DNA of 64,000 nucleotides from Symsagittifera roscoffensis (GCF_963678635.1 NC_087069.1:51346938-51410937); one strand, 5' to 3'. Positions 1 through 12,440 are shown, counted from the first letter of the stretch. Made by a program: numbers and translations. Notes: generated from the sequence alone by a model not told the origin.

Positions 1-60
1 CTCCGGATATGTGACTCAAACTGTATACGTTTCCCTCTTTCGGTGCCAGTCGGTCATATT
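1..60 (+). pseudogene. fragment resembling the end of the 30.05-30.23 kb frame
   Basis: The first ~40 bases closely resemble bases 30,190-30,229, the last codons of the 60-codon frame at 30,046-30,228. Both read a Tyr-Val-x-Gln-Thr-Val ... Ser-Leu-Phe string; here the frame runs past the position of the other copy's stop. Weaker similarity continues downstream (an aaccgaattacaatcg-like string near 200 against 30,250). I read this as a paralogous fragment cut by the window edge. Function unknown. Confidence 0.35.
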
Positions 61-1390
61 TGGAAGCTGACCTTGAGCAATACGAACAACGTGATTTTGG
101 GGTGAAACGGAATTTTTGAAAATTCGAATTGAGCATGTCATGCTCAACTTTCTCGCGACAACTGAAAATCTCAGAAACATGAGATCAGAACAACCGAATT
201 ACAATCGCGGGAAAGTAATCGAAAAAACAGCGGGAAATTGTTATCCGCAATTTCCAGTTATAATAACATACTAGAGTAGAGCTGTCTCATCCTGGAATAG
301 CTGCGAGAGAAGAAGATATTCATTAGAAGTGGACCAGAGTGAACCTTCGGTAGAAAGTTGGATAAGTGGCGTCTCCCAATGGTCCAGCCCCAAAAACTCA
401 ATCCCAAGTTGAAACTCATTTCCTTTGCTGGAGTACATCAATTACAAACTTTTTGAGTTAAAACTTTTTGAGTTAAAACAAATTCCCTTTAATGCTACAG
501 TTGCTAGTTGATTTAGTTACTCCAATTCTCCAGTGTGCTGGTATGTGAGTACCCAATTTAGTTTTCTTGAGTGTGTTTTATACTTGTTATATTGAGGTAG
601 GGAGAGTTTTAGGTTGATCCATCTGAAATGGATCAATGTTCCACTGTCTAAGAAAAAGCTACTAAAACGGAATGTTCCGACCGTGTTTTTAACGGCGTTC
701 GTGTATTTTGGGTATTTTTAGACCTAAGTATGGGAAGTTTTTATTTTCTAGAGTGGGGGGGGTATTTTGGTAGTGGCCTTAAGCTGTAACGAGGGTGTTA
801 GTCTCATGTCGCAAGTGAACCGAATTGGCTCCGACCGTTCGAGGTAGAAAAACACAATAGATAGTGTCCCTGACTCCTGAGCCAATGATTATACGGCCTA
901 TTTTTCTTTAACTTCATATGTGACTTAAGTAGGCGACTGTTACATAGTGTTTTTATGGCGCTCCTGGGTGTTTTTACGACATCATGACTACGGAACCGAA
1001 CCCACTTGACACAGCTCCGGGCTACATGCCCATTCTAGAGTACCGGTGGTACGGTTCAGCGGGAACGTGTAAACCATCCCGTTGTACCGTGATATCTTAA
1101 TGAAAAACTCAAAGAATTACTGGTACGCTCTCCGAACGAGGACTAGCCAATCGAGTAAGGGGTAAGGGGGTAACTAGGGGGACAAAAAACGAGCAAAAAG
1201 ACAAAAAGCGAAACAAAAACTATATAAGAATAGAAGAAAAAAGAACAAAAACCATAAAACAAGAAAGGACAGTGACCTAGATACCAGATTATTTGGATCA
1301 AACTGTTATATTAATTAAATAGTATAGCCATACTGTTTTCATAAGACCGATCGTTTCGATCAATCAAGCAATTTAAAAAGTTGCCCGAAC
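61..1390. other. spacer, no gene seen; one perfect small hairpin
   Basis: No convincing reading frame. The only clear structure is a hairpin at 614-636: a 9-bp perfect stem (ttgatccat / atggatcaa) around a 5-base loop. Base composition between 640 and 1,190 is less AT-rich than the surroundings. Confidence 0.4.
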
Positions 1391-1440
1391 GTGGGGCGTT
1401 GTCAAGGATTATCAGATAGCTTGCAACTAACTGGATCACT

Positions 1441-1728
1441 AGGAGACTTGACTGGAAAAGGTGACTTGCCAAGTAGGAAAGTTGTTTGCAGGAAGGGAAC
1501 CCGACAAAGAGACATCCAGCACCGACGGGACCGAACAGAGAAGGCGTACAGGGGTGTTATGTTTGGTCAACCGACAGACCACTGGGAGACTTGACTGGAA
1601 CAGGTGACCAGCCAAGTGGGAAAGTGGTGCTGGTGAAAGGTGCAGGACAAGCCAAGGAGACAACCAGCACGCAATCAGAACAACCAGAGGAGGACACACA
1701 GGGGTGTTCTGGTTGGTCAATCGGGTAT
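1441..1728. repeat. two-copy 143-bp tandem repeat
   Basis: The string ggagacttgactgga occurs at 1,442 and again at 1,585. It is followed in each copy by ggtgac..gccaagt.ggaaagt, then a 'ccagcac' stretch and 'acaggggtgtt.tg.ttggtcaa'. The copies are diverged but collinear, giving a period of ~143 bp. Open frames through it differ between copies and strands, so I do not call it coding. Confidence 0.7.
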
Positions 1729-1891
1729 CGTTAGAATCCACATTACATTGCATGAGATAAGTGTAAAATTGGATAACAAAACCCCATTGTTTTGAGGAAC
1801 GTTTTTACTTGAGCAGAGCTTGAAAACAGGTTCTACGGTTTTCTCTCAAGGGGTTTAGCACCCAGCGCTTAAGGTGATTTTCGGCTTAAGA

Positions 1892-1975
1892 GGGGGGCTA
1901 AATAGGGGGGAGGTTAGAAGGGGGGCTGGTTAAGTTAGAGGTTGGCGGTTGCAAATTGTAAAAAGGGGGGACACG
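1892..1975 (+). repeat. G-rich tract with three G6 runs
   Basis: G6 runs lie at 1,892-1,897, 1,905-1,910 and 1,920-1,925, with a further G6 run near 1,965. The spacing of the first three would permit G-quadruplex pairing on the plus strand. No gene is associated. Confidence 0.5.
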
Positions 1976-2039
1976 TTACAGTAGCTAATCAATCGATATC
2001 GTCAATTTAGTTACATTACAATCTCACACGCGTGAATTA

Positions 2040-3480
2040 CAAAGCAAGGATATCCAAAGTTCGGTATAGGAAAGCAGAATTAAATGATTTTTGAAGACCT
2101 AAATTGCAACAAAAATGTGTCAGCGTAATTAAGTGAGCAAGTTTATACTACCTATCTTGCAAAAGGCCGCTAGTAGAAGTTTTGAGCTTTTTATTATTGC
2201 AATTATTTTTTGTTTTGTAAAATTACGAGGGTTTTGTTAAAACGGAGAAGAGCATATCTTCTGTCAATTTTTTTTTGCAACTTCTGTTTATTTGATCAAA
2301 TTATTTTGAAAATTGGCTGCAGCACACCGCTTTTCAACGCAACCTCGTAAATATTGGTTTATACAGAGTAAAAATTTTGTCTAACTCTGTTACGAGGTAA
2401 GATAGAAGACTCAACAACGGCATCCTTTTTAAAATTGGGGTTCAGATATGCTTATCTACTTCAAGGTGGGGTTGGCATTTCGTTACTAGGTACTAAAGGG
2501 GTAGAAATAGTTAATGAGATCCACTCGTCTTAAATGTCTGATATCAGTTGTATTTAAATTGATAAAAATTCAAAGTATTATAAGAAAGTATTTACAAGTT
2601 GAAAAGTAAAATTTACACATGTTAGCTTAATCATATTCAAAATTACCAGCGCATTTAGGCAGGGGGACGGCGGAGGGTTCACGTTTTCTCCTCACTCAGA
2701 AACTCGACTTCTTGCCGACCCAAAAGGTCCTTCTTTATACTATTTTGAGATATCCATCAGTGTTGCCGGACCCTGAAATTTTAGGGGGGGAGCGCTCTCC
2801 GAAAAAACGCAACTTTTGGTAAATTTTTTCAAAAATTAACTAAAAAAGCCTTTTAGGCTCGTTTTTTTCCTAAGCTTTGCCTGCGGCGCAGAAAATTTGG
2901 TCAAAATAGGGTCTGTATACTAATATAGTAAAGCTCAGAAAATCATTTTGGTTCACCTAAAAAAAGGTCGGCAAAATTTTCATCATTTATTGAAAGTCAA
3001 CCCCCTTCCCTCGAGAAAATCCTAGATCCGCTAATGATCGTACTCGTAATACCACCATTCATCTTCACCGTGTTTTTTAATCCGTTCGATTATATAAGAG
3101 TTGTCATGTTTGAATTGTATGTCAAATTCGTTTTCCAGTAGGAAATTTATGACAACGCTTGTGTCATATAGCCTCCTCGAAGTTATAAAATTCGAAGGAA
3201 CGTCAGCTTCGGTTGCTGTCCCATAGTATCTGTAAGTTGCTCTCACCTTAACGCCCTTCTTTAACAGAAAGTAGCCGAAGCAGCCTTTGCAGCGAAAATT
3301 CCAATTTATTTTTGCTAATGGTTCCAGGCTGATATTATCTAGTTGATTCGTATAGTCGCATCCTGGACATTTGTATTGAATTTTAACTGTATCGAACTGG
3401 ATTTTCGAAGGTCCATTGCGAAACATTTTATTTGCACGTAAAAATATCCCTACGTTGAATGTTGCAGAATAACTCTACTC
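2040..3480. repeat. segmental duplication, copy A (zinc-ribbon gene and flank)
   Basis: This block aligns in order, with gaps, to 9,790-11,060. Shared landmarks include gaaagcagaattaaatg / gaaagcagatttgaacc, ttcaacgcaacctcgtaaa / ttgaacgcaaccttgtaaa, the 'ggggttggc..ttcg.tac' versus 'ggggtcacaattcgctac' segment, and the zinc-ribbon gene itself with the conserved 'tttacgtgcaa' just before its start. The part near 2,640-3,000 has no counterpart and is probably a later insertion or a deletion in copy B. Confidence 0.6.
3031..3426 (-). CDS. zinc-ribbon protein of unknown function, 131 aa
   Basis: A single open frame of 131 codons in AT-rich DNA. Two Cys-x2-Cys pairs (CPGC at residues 20-23 and CKGC at 46-49) are 22 residues apart, a spacing expected of a zinc ribbon binding one zinc ion. 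The rest is a mixed aromatic/charged domain with a C-terminus rich in Trp, Tyr and acidic residues (EDEWWYYEYDH). I do not recognise the family. The start is supported by the paralogue at 10.5-11.0 kb, which has an ATG at the equivalent place after the same upstream motif. Conservation between the paralogues extends through both Cys pairs and the C-terminal half, evidence that the frame was under protein-level selection. No promoter or intron is obvious. It could be one exon of a larger gene or a captured mobile-element accessory gene. Confidence 0.6.
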   Translation of the reverse strand: MFRNGPSKIQFDTVKIQYKCPGCDYTNQLDNISLEPLAKINWNFRCKGCFGYFLLKKGVKVRATYRYYGTATEADVPSNFITSRRLYDTSVVINFLLENEFDIQFKHDNSYIIERIKKHGEDEWWYYEYDH

Positions 3481-4620
3481 TAAAAACAAAAAGTAAGCAC
3501 GATTATTTCAATAAAACTATATGAAAATTAAAAATATGTATTTCTATCTTGGCTAAGCCTGGCCCATTATAAATCTGCATTTGCGGAAGTACTCTCCATT
3601 TACCTAAATTTGTTTTGTTTCCCTTGTTTTTTGATTTATTACAATTCATGTTTCAAGACTTACCAAGTAGAAATACTATAACAGCTATGCCCAGTGTTAT
3701 AACCAATTATAAAGTCATTTGTAAGACTGTCAGAACACCAGAAAACAATTCAACAGAGCGAAAAATCCGTTGGTTTTTAACAAATAGTCACAAACATGAA
3801 AAACCAACAAGCACGGACTTTTTCTGCTTTTTATTACTACTTTTGCTTTGAAGTATAGTAAATAACATAGTGGTACTGAGCATGAAGTAGCCAGATAGTT
3901 TAGTTATATATGAAAGTATGCGTGCTCGTTTTTCATATATTCAGTCTATGTATTTTTGTAAGTGCTATGCTATTCACTCAGAACTGACGATTAGTGTGTG
4001 CCAAAACCAATTAGGCTACTGCTTCTGTGTCTATTAGTTATATAGTTCGTTGGTTTTCTGTATGATTTTTTTTATTGTAAGAGTAAGTAAGTGAACACAG
4101 ATTTTGGAGTTTTTCGCGTCACCAACTTTTCTCACAAATCTGTAAAAAATGACACTTGCTTCAGTATCTAACCTGCGCTTTTTTCTTTGTCCAGCGGTAA
4201 ATCCCGAGACTTCTGGTCGTAAAGTTAGGTAATATTTCCGGTAGGACATTGTTTTTCAAATGTTTTTTAGGTAACTTGATATGCCCGAGTATCGATTGTC
4301 TGATATTTTGTGGCTGTTTTTCCAAGCGTTGGACTGTTTTCCTGATTAGGCAATTTCTACTGAAACTGAATATCGTTCTGTAACTTGAAAATTGACATAC
4401 ACAATTTTGTATTTTTTGAGTCAAACCATGAGCCAAAGTCAGACAACACAGTCAAACCACGAAAGTTTTGACCACGAAGGTCAAACGACGAAGGATTAGG
4501 GCAAGTTCCATTTTTCTAACACTTGGAATTTAAGCAATCCATCCCTCAGCAGTATATATCCTTAGAAAAATCAAACTGATACCTCCAGTTTTGGCTGGAA
4601 TGTTAGTGCAGAACATCTTT
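3430..4620. other. spacer, no supported gene
   Basis: AT-rich sequence. A plus frame at 3,615-3,851 and two overlapping minus frames at 4,034-4,436 are open but have no recognisable domain and no paralogue support. A short local repeat of the cacgaa-agg-tcaaa type occurs at about 4,455-4,500. Confidence 0.3.
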
Positions 4621-4839
4621 TAATATTAATTTTTTTGAGACGCTTTTTGAAAATACGTTCATTTTTTTGCAACAAAATAAGTTTTTCTCAAAAAATACTC
4701 CACGGATTTGCACAAAAATAGTTGCATTAGAAAGACCGCCTACTTTTGTCTGCCTGCTTCTTTTTCTAGACTTTTTCTTCCTTGCCCTTTTTCTAGAGGC
4801 TTCAAACTTTTTTGTGTGAGGAATTTTTTTTCTTTTTTG

Positions 4840-7800
4840 GATTTTTTTTTCAAACAACTCCCTCAAAAAAAAGTGTTCTCCATCGGAAAAGTAAAAACAT
4901 CTGAATTTTTTTCTTCACTTTTTGAAACGACAAATTGGGTTTAATGGAGAGAATGGGACCCTTCATTATATGGGGAGCGTTCTTCATACAAAAAACAATC
5001 TAAGGAGTGGAGAGGGGGGATTGGAAAAATGCAATCGGCTGTTATTACGAGTTTTTGTTAGAGCTATTGCCATCAGAAATTTCATTTTTTTAGTATGTGA
5101 CTGTTTTTGTAGTTTTTTGCCTTCCCTCGAAAACGGAACGCCGAAATTTGAGATGCAGAGTTCAATCGAAAAAAAAAATAGCTACCCTCTTGCTTTTGTA
5201 GATAAACTGTTGTGAACTTCAGAAAAAACTTACTTAGTTTTTGATCGTTATTTGGAGATGAAATAATTTGGTGCTTCCTGGCGTTATTTGGCGCCAAAAA
5301 CTTGGCAGCATAAACGGTTACATCTTTCTATTTGTAACAAAGTCGGCACGGCACGTTCTTAGGAAAAGACCGTTTGAAAACAAGTTTTTTTTTTTTTGGA
5401 AAATTTTAGTTCTTCCTAAAAACTACCCTGCCACTTATGACATTGAGTTCAATTGAACAAACGGGTAGCCAGCGGCTGATTTTTTTTTGTACAAAAACAA
5501 TATTGGTCTTCAGCACATTCCATTTTGAAAACTGGAATATTACAGATTTCATCTCTCATCAGTTCAACATATTCAAAATAAAAATGAAACAGTTACTCCA
5601 TGTTTAGCTGAAACCCAAGTGTAGTTTGTATTTTTTTTCAAATCGTTTTTGTTTTTTTAGATGTTTTTCCAAAACTTTTTCAATTGTTGCATCAAAATTT
5701 TTCTCACCATCTTGGTACCATTGGAAAGACAGCCCAATTTCATCTGCCCGCTTTTTTTACTAAGTTTCTTCTACCTTATCCCATTTTTAAAACTTTTTGA
5801 TACTTTTTTCACACTTTTTTCCTTTTCTCAAAGCTATTTTCCAAATCTGAGATTTAGGTTAAATGAATAAAACAAGTTGTAAAAACTACCCACAAAAGCG
5901 GTTACATTAAAATAATTTCACAAAAACTATGGCCATCTGAAAAGTCAAAAACTTGTAACCTAGGGTTTGAGTTTTTTGCAGTTCTCAGAAACTACCCTCC
6001 CAAATCAAAGATTTTAGTTTCAAAGGTTAAGACAGATTCTGAGTAGCTATCCTTCATCCGTGGTTACTAAGAATTTTTTTTGAGCTTTTGCCTTCAAAAA
6101 AATCAATTTTTGACTTTGTGACATTTATTCGAAAACTACCTTTTCAAATCAGAGATTTTGGGTTTAATCGAGCTGAAGTTTTGTAGAACGCTCCCCTGCA
6201 AAACCAGCTGTATAATTTTTTAAAAATTGTTCTCTGAAAAAGTGAAATAGTTAATTTCGTGACTGTTTTTCAAAACTTTTTTACTTTTCTCGAAAACTAC
6301 TGTACCAAGTTTGATCTCGACTTTTATTGAAAAAACAGCTGACGGGTAACATCTCTTTTTAAGGGGCTCCGCTCTAATAATTTTGAAGAAAAAAGTAAAT
6401 AACTGTCAAACATCAGGAAAAAATAAGTTATGTTACGTTCTGATGTTCCGTAAGGTTTAATTGCTGAAACTTTTATCGTTTTTCGTAATTTTTGCAAATT
6501 TTGTTTTTATTCTCGAAAACTTCTCTTACAAGTCCAAGAAGGAACACGTTCTTGGGAGCTTACTTGCCGAAGCAGCTACGCCTCTCATTTTTGTAGTTAT
6601 TAGTTCATCAACTTTGGAAAACTTCGAACTGCAATTGCTTTTTGATTATTGTTTTTTAATAATAATTTTGAAGAAATTAGCTTTGAGTCAAGTCTGAAGT
6701 TCTTCCCTGCATAATCAGTTAGGTACTATTTTTTGTTGAAAAGCCATGGAAAAATCAATTTGTAGCAAAATATAGATTTTTTTGTTTTCTTCAAAATTTA
6801 CCCTCCCAATTTTAATATAGATTTCAACTAAAAAAAATGGGCAGTGAGCGTCTCGCCTTTACTATCCTAATTCTATATTCTAAAACAAAAAACGCTCTCG
6901 TTTTAGCTGGAACCTTGTATTTTTCAGTTTTCGAAATCAAAGCAAAACAACTTGCATTAGTACGTTTTCAAGCTGTGCCCCGCGTTTAAGCTCGCAAAAA
7001 ATTCTATTTGATGAAAAAAGCTATTCTAAAGTTGTATGATACTTGGTTGTTTTATGACACTTTTATGACTCCGAACGTTTTTTGAAAAAAAGTTCTTAAT
7101 AACTACTTAATTGACATCCAAAAGTTTGGCATCAACAAAAAGTTTGCCCAGTGTGCATATGTATTATTCCAACCACTTTCTACAGCCTTCGACAAAGTCT
7201 GTGTGGGGGACAACTTACATAAATCTTGGTTTCAATCACAAGAAAGGATTGCAGGAAGCTCCCTTGCACAAGCTTCCTTGCAAAGATCTCTCTGAAGCTC
7301 CTTGGCAAAGTCCAAGCAAAACGTATTAACTTTTTTCAAAAACCGCACTCAAAAATCTAGACATTTGCGTTCAATCGAAGTTACGGGTCGTGGAAAACTT
7401 CCCTGAAGCAATAACGGTTTTGCTTTTTTTACACAGAAAATTAGGGCGCGGAAAAATCATGTTTGTTAAATTTTTTGACAGTTTTTTTAAACGTTTTCAA
7501 ACTTAAGACTCAATTGAACGAATAGACTGTTGGAAGCTTTTCTGCATATTCGGCTGAGCCAAATATCTGCACTCAAAATTTCTGTCCCTGAAAAAAATCA
7601 GCTTTTTGGCCTTTTTGAATTTATTTGATTTTTCTCGAAAAATACCGTTTCCTATTTGAGATTTTGCGAAACACTCCTGATTGAGTGGTTACGCTCAAAC
7701 CTTTTTTAAAGGAAATATTATGGCCCTCTGAAAAGTCAGTTTTTTGAATTTTTGAGGTTTTTGAATTGAGTTTTTCTGACTTTTGAAAAGAATCTTCCGG

Positions 7801-8230
7801 AATATGATATTTTGCGTCCAAACTAATCAATGTGTGGCGACAAGCTCCCCTACAGAAAATGCTATGTCCGTTTCTTCAGGATCTTCCTTCCTAAGATCCT
7901 TTTCTACAATGAGATCAAAGTCTACTCTCCCAATCTTATACTTTTTTTCAACCCAAAGTTTTTGGTCTCAAAAAAAATTCATTGCAGTTGAAAATAGGTC
8001 TCTTTCTCAAAACTTTTCTCAAAAAAATGTTTTAAATTTTTTTCTCCAAAAAAGTGGTACCAAGGGATAGATCAATCAATCTACTGTGTACTTGCACAAA
8101 CTCTCAGTCTCTATTTATCGTACCCCTTTTTCTACAGGCTTCTAAACAGTTTGAGAGGGATTTTTCTACCTTTATTTTAGGACTTTTTCTTTCTTAAAAA
8201 CTAACATCCTAAATCTGAAATTTGTGTAAA
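4840..8230. repeat. degenerate dispersed-tandem repeat field
   Basis: A module of roughly 50 bp, approximately ttctcgaaaactaccctcc + caaatctgagattttggg + ttcaatcgaa, recurs at irregular 130-400 bp spacing. Recognisable copies start near 5,125, 5,410, 5,825, 5,981, 6,128, 6,287, 6,509, 6,788, 7,330, 7,631, 7,780, 7,912 and 8,190. Several copies are followed by 'g(a)agctcccctgcanaan' (for example 6,190, 7,390, 7,840). Copies are separated by poly-T/A stretches. Frames inside it are by-products of the repeat. Confidence 0.6.
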
Positions 8231-9780
8231 GCTTTCCTATGTATATAATTATGCCCTATTTTTTTCAGACAAAAAGGCATACGGAAAAGTCAGAGTTCTA
8301 ATTTTTAGACCGATTTCTAAAACATGTTTGAGTTTTTTTGCAGATTTTAGCCATTTTATGCATTAGCGTTTACTCGCCAACTTCAGTAAGTTTTTTGATA
8401 TGGACTTGCAAAATGATGAATTTTTGGCTAATCGAAATTTACGTGTTACTTTCCGCATCAGTATGTATTACAAAATAATATGCAGCAAGTAGCTCTAACT
8501 TTGATTTGCCCTTAATATCTAATAGTTTTAACCTTCTCAGATATCAGAAACTACGATAATTTTTTCCATTTGTCTGAAATTTTCAAATTTGAAATTTTGC
8601 AGTTCACTAAGAAGTTGCACAATGAAGCTGGTTTGAAAACAAAAAAGTATACATTACTGATTGGTAAGTTCTTCGAACCTTTTTTACTGATTACCTGTTA
8701 CCTGTATATTTTTTGATTATTTGGAATTTTTAGAAAAGTCAACTTTAATTTCACAAAATAAATTTGTTTTTACAAAAAATCCTAATCCTATAACCGGCAG
8801 TATATCGACTAGCTTATAGCTGGACTTGCAAAATACTCGACTAGGCTAAGGAGTTTAATTTTTGAAAACTGAATCGACTAGCAAAAAAGCCGCAGCGCAA
8901 TTTTTAAATTTAAACAAAGTTGAAATCAGTATATACAAAAACATATACAATATAAATTAGTTTCAACAGTCAACAGGCTATGATTCATGTTTTTTATTTT
9001 AAAAAAAAGCTTTCAAAGTATTGCAATTTGATGCAATTTCATGTTTTCAATTTTTTATGCTTGTCGAGTTTTGTACTAATCAAGCAGTCACCTTGAACTA
9101 CTTTCTCGACAATGAGTGTATTTTTTATTATACAAAAAAGTTTTCAACTTATTTGATTTTAGTTGTAATCTTCCAGCATCTAATCACACTTGAACTCTTT
9201 TTATCACTCGGTATAATGGTTCATATTGAATTCAACTTAGCGTCGCCGCTAAATTTATTTTGGAAGTTGCCATTAGTGCTGGGATGGAAAAGGCCTTGGC
9301 TTTGAAACTGACCAGGATCTTTTTTTTTGCACCGGTGAACTCCATTTATAAGAATTGTCAGTTTTTTGTTTGTCTGAAAATGTCTTTTTTGTTTTCTTTC
9401 CTCATTGCTAAATTATCAAAAGGCTCTTTTCTGTTGCATTGCGAATGGTGTGATTTCCGCTGCGCCTCTTTGTCATTTTTTTGGGCTAACCAGTTTTTTC
9501 TAAAGTGAGCTTAAGACCTGACCTAAAGGTCAAAATACATAAGTAGACTTCATTATAATATTAAGCTGAATATACTTTTCGTAACAGAAACAGGCAGCAT
9601 TAAGAATTGCAGAGAAAAAGCAACTGCCTTTCGGCAAGGATAAATTGAAAACATGCTTCGAGAAATTATATTTAGTTTAGTATCATGAATAAACCTTTTC
9701 ATGTGTTTAGATATAAAACAAATGCACACCAGCAACTGTCTACGAAGGTTCTAACTTAATACAAATCAGACCCCGACCGG
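8231..9780. other. spacer, no supported gene
   Basis: AT-rich. Two overlapping plus-strand frames at 9,021-9,508 are open but hydrophobic from T-richness, and no family is recognisable. Confidence 0.3.
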
Positions 9781-9789
9781 GTTCTTAGA

Positions 9790-11060
9790 TCTCATCCGGT
9801 TCCCAATTTGAATATATTGAGTTTCGATATGAGAAAGCAGATTTGAACCTTGAAGACCTTGAAGAACAAAAACTGGAAAATTTTTTCAGTGTGAACAAGT
9901 TTTCATAACATTTCTTTCAAACTGTCGTAGGTACAGATTTTGTACAATTTAAAAAAGTAGTTCGACGAGGGGGTTGGAAAACTGTAAAAAAGCCGGGTGT
10001 TTTGGTCAAGTTTTTTTTTCCAAGCAATTTTTGTTTACTTTTGTTGAAACGGCCCATTTATTATCAAATTTGCAGGCAGGGTAATTACTCAACTACAAAT
10101 TCATTGCGTATTGAACGCAACCTTGTAAAATTTTGGTATACATCTAATTAGGGGAATGTAGAAGAGCCTCCGACCGTATCATTTGATCGTTGGGATCTCT
10201 TTAAATATGCCCTTTTTGGAGAGTTTTTTACTTTAAGTACAAAACTCACAAAAGCTTACCCGTGAAGTTAGTTCAATGCAGGGGTCACAATTCGCTACCA
10301 ACTTCCAAAGGGGTATAAGTAATTAAAGAGATTCGCTTCTTGTAATATTTTTGATATTATAAAGTTGCGTACTAAAACTGATAAATGTCAAAAGTATTAT
10401 ACAAGTAGCAATCAAAATAGCAATCAGAAATTGATCAATGAAATATTCTCAGAAAATTTTTTTTTTCACAGTTTCTTTTGGATCAATCGTACATTCCTCT
10501 TTATTTCCTGAAAAACCCATTTCCCTTCTAAATCTATTTCAGAGGGATATTAAGCAATTGATCCCTTTTTTCCATTTTTTTGATGAAATATGAGCCATCG
10601 TCACGACGCAACATGGTTAATGTGAAATCATTACGCAGTAGGTGACGTAAAACATCGGTTGTGTTAGAAAAATTAGTTATAAATTTCGAAGGAATGATAG
10701 CTTCTCGTTTTTTTCCGAGAAGATACGAAGTTTACCCGCACGACTAGACAATCAGCCATTATTGTATCCGTCATCAACAGAAAGTATCCGAGACAGTTTT
10801 TGCAGAGAAATGTTTGCTGCTCGTCTGTTGATGATTCCTGGTTGAAAATTTCTGGCTTATTTATGAAGTCGCAGCCCGGACATGGAATTTCGTATTGCAT
10901 TTTGACCGTATCGAAAGTTGCTTCGTGAATAGAGATCGGATCCTCAGACTCCTCAGTGCCGCAGTTGTAACTGTGAGACATTTGCTTGCACGTAATAAAT
11001 TTCAGAATAAACCTGCAATGAAAACAAAAGTATTTCAAAATTGTTTTTATCAAATAAATT
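9790..11060. repeat. segmental duplication, copy B (zinc-ribbon pseudogene and flank)
   Basis: Collinear counterpart of 2,040-3,480 in the same orientation. The homologous part starts near 'gaaagcagatttgaacc' and runs through the pseudogene and its upstream 'attacgtgcaa' motif. The two copies lie about 7.6 kb apart and bracket the degenerate repeat field. Confidence 0.6.
10534..10981 (-). pseudogene. zinc-ribbon paralogue with one frameshift
   Basis: Paralogue of the gene at 3,031-3,426. The first ~95 codons from the ATG at 10,981 are open and keep both Cys pairs (CPGC and CKNC) and the shared GYFLL motif. The downstream half (FIT..., DDGSYFI...) is readable only in another frame. The switch falls at the run of seven T at 10,708-10,714 (A7 in the coding sense), so a single-base indel in a homopolymer explains the break. 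It may be a true mutation or a sequencing/assembly error; if the latter, this is a second intact family member of about 148 aa. Function unknown. Confidence 0.6.
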
Positions 11061-12014
11061 TCAATGTAAAAAAAACTGCTACATTTTTGGTATGTTTGCG
11101 ATGAAAAACAAATACAAATATGTATAAAACATTCAAAATATATTAGCAGTTGAGAATTAATTACTCTTTTATAGGTTCCTCTTTCTCAGAATGTCTATAT
11201 TTTTGCAAATAACTGGCTTTTTTTAAGTCCAAAAACCCTTTTTTATGCAAATAACCGGTTTCTTGACTCACCAACTCTAGTTGAAGTTCTATAATGGCTA
11301 TGTCTAGATATATATTCAGCGACGCGACGAAAACCAGCAGTATATTTGTTTAAAACATCAGGGGATAATCCAACCGTAGTCTATCGGTACGTTGGTTTAA
11401 AATAAATTTTGATAGATATAAAGAGCTAACCCGGGTCAAAATTGGTTCAAAAATTAGTTCTTTTATCCACTTAGGGTGCCGATGGATCCCAATTTTTTAG
11501 AATGAGCTGATTGACTTGATTCCCAACTTTCCAAAGGGAGCGGAATTATTTGGACACTTATTTAGAAATTGTGAGCTGAATGAGCCAAGTTTTTCAAAAT
11601 GGCGCTGAATTAATCAATTTTTTACGAAAAGAGCTGACTGAGGTTTGTTTATTAGCAACTGTGGCCCATTGATTTTCCTAAAATCCCTCGAGGAGCTAAA
11701 CGAGCCCAATTTTGAGTCCCTGATTTGCTATAGAAGGAAATAAATGAGCCCAATGTTTGCATTTTTGGTGGCTAATTGAGGACCTTTGGGTCAGTTTTCT
11801 CCGTAATGACTAGGGTATCACTCGTACTTAAAAATGGGCTCACTTAGATTTTTTTATAAAAATTTTACGCAAAAATTTGGCCCGGGAAGCATCGGCTTTT
11901 TTTCAATATGGTGAATAGTTTTTGCAGTTGGGAGATTTTAAAATTAGGTTTATGCAAAATCGTGTCTGAAAAGATGACTAAACTTTACGCTTAAAAATTC
12001 AATTAAAATTAAAA

Positions 12015-12440
12015 TGTTTCTGTCAGATGCTCAATTTTGAACCATGTTTGAAAATTTACTAAAAATTCAGATACCTCTGTCATATATGTGCTCGCAGAAT
12101 TGAAAGAGGAATGGAATAAATTTTTCAAAATAAAAATCAATATCCTTGTCAGACATGTGCTCACGGGATTGAAAGGAAATGAATTAAAATATTCCAATAA
12201 AAAATTAAATATTCCTGTCAGATAGGTGCTCGCGGAATTGAAAGAGGAATGGATTAATTTTTTTCAAAGTAAAAATCAATATCCTCATCAAATATGTGCT
12301 CGCGGGATAGAAAGAGAAATGGAATAAAAGTTTTCAAAATAAAAAATCAAATACCCTTGTCAGATATGTGCTCGCCCGATTGAAAGAGAAATGGATTAAA
12401 AATTTCCAATAAAAAAAAACAACCTATCAAATATATGCTC
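12015..12440. repeat. minisatellite, about six copies of ~70 bp
   Basis: The phrase 'tgtcagatatgtgctcgcggaattgaaagagaaatgg' recurs with variations at about 12,020, 12,085, 12,160, 12,222, 12,290, 12,360 and (truncated) 12,430, followed each time by 'attaaaa.ttttcaa.ataaaaat'. Units 3 and 4 carry only a single 'cctgtcagataattgctc' remnant (17,262 and 19,707), so the array expanded after the unit duplicated. Confidence 0.75.

Noticed and set aside
9021-9508. Two overlapping plus frames as a frameshifted gene
   Set aside because: No motif, no paralogue, and no ATG context; T-rich composition explains the open frames.
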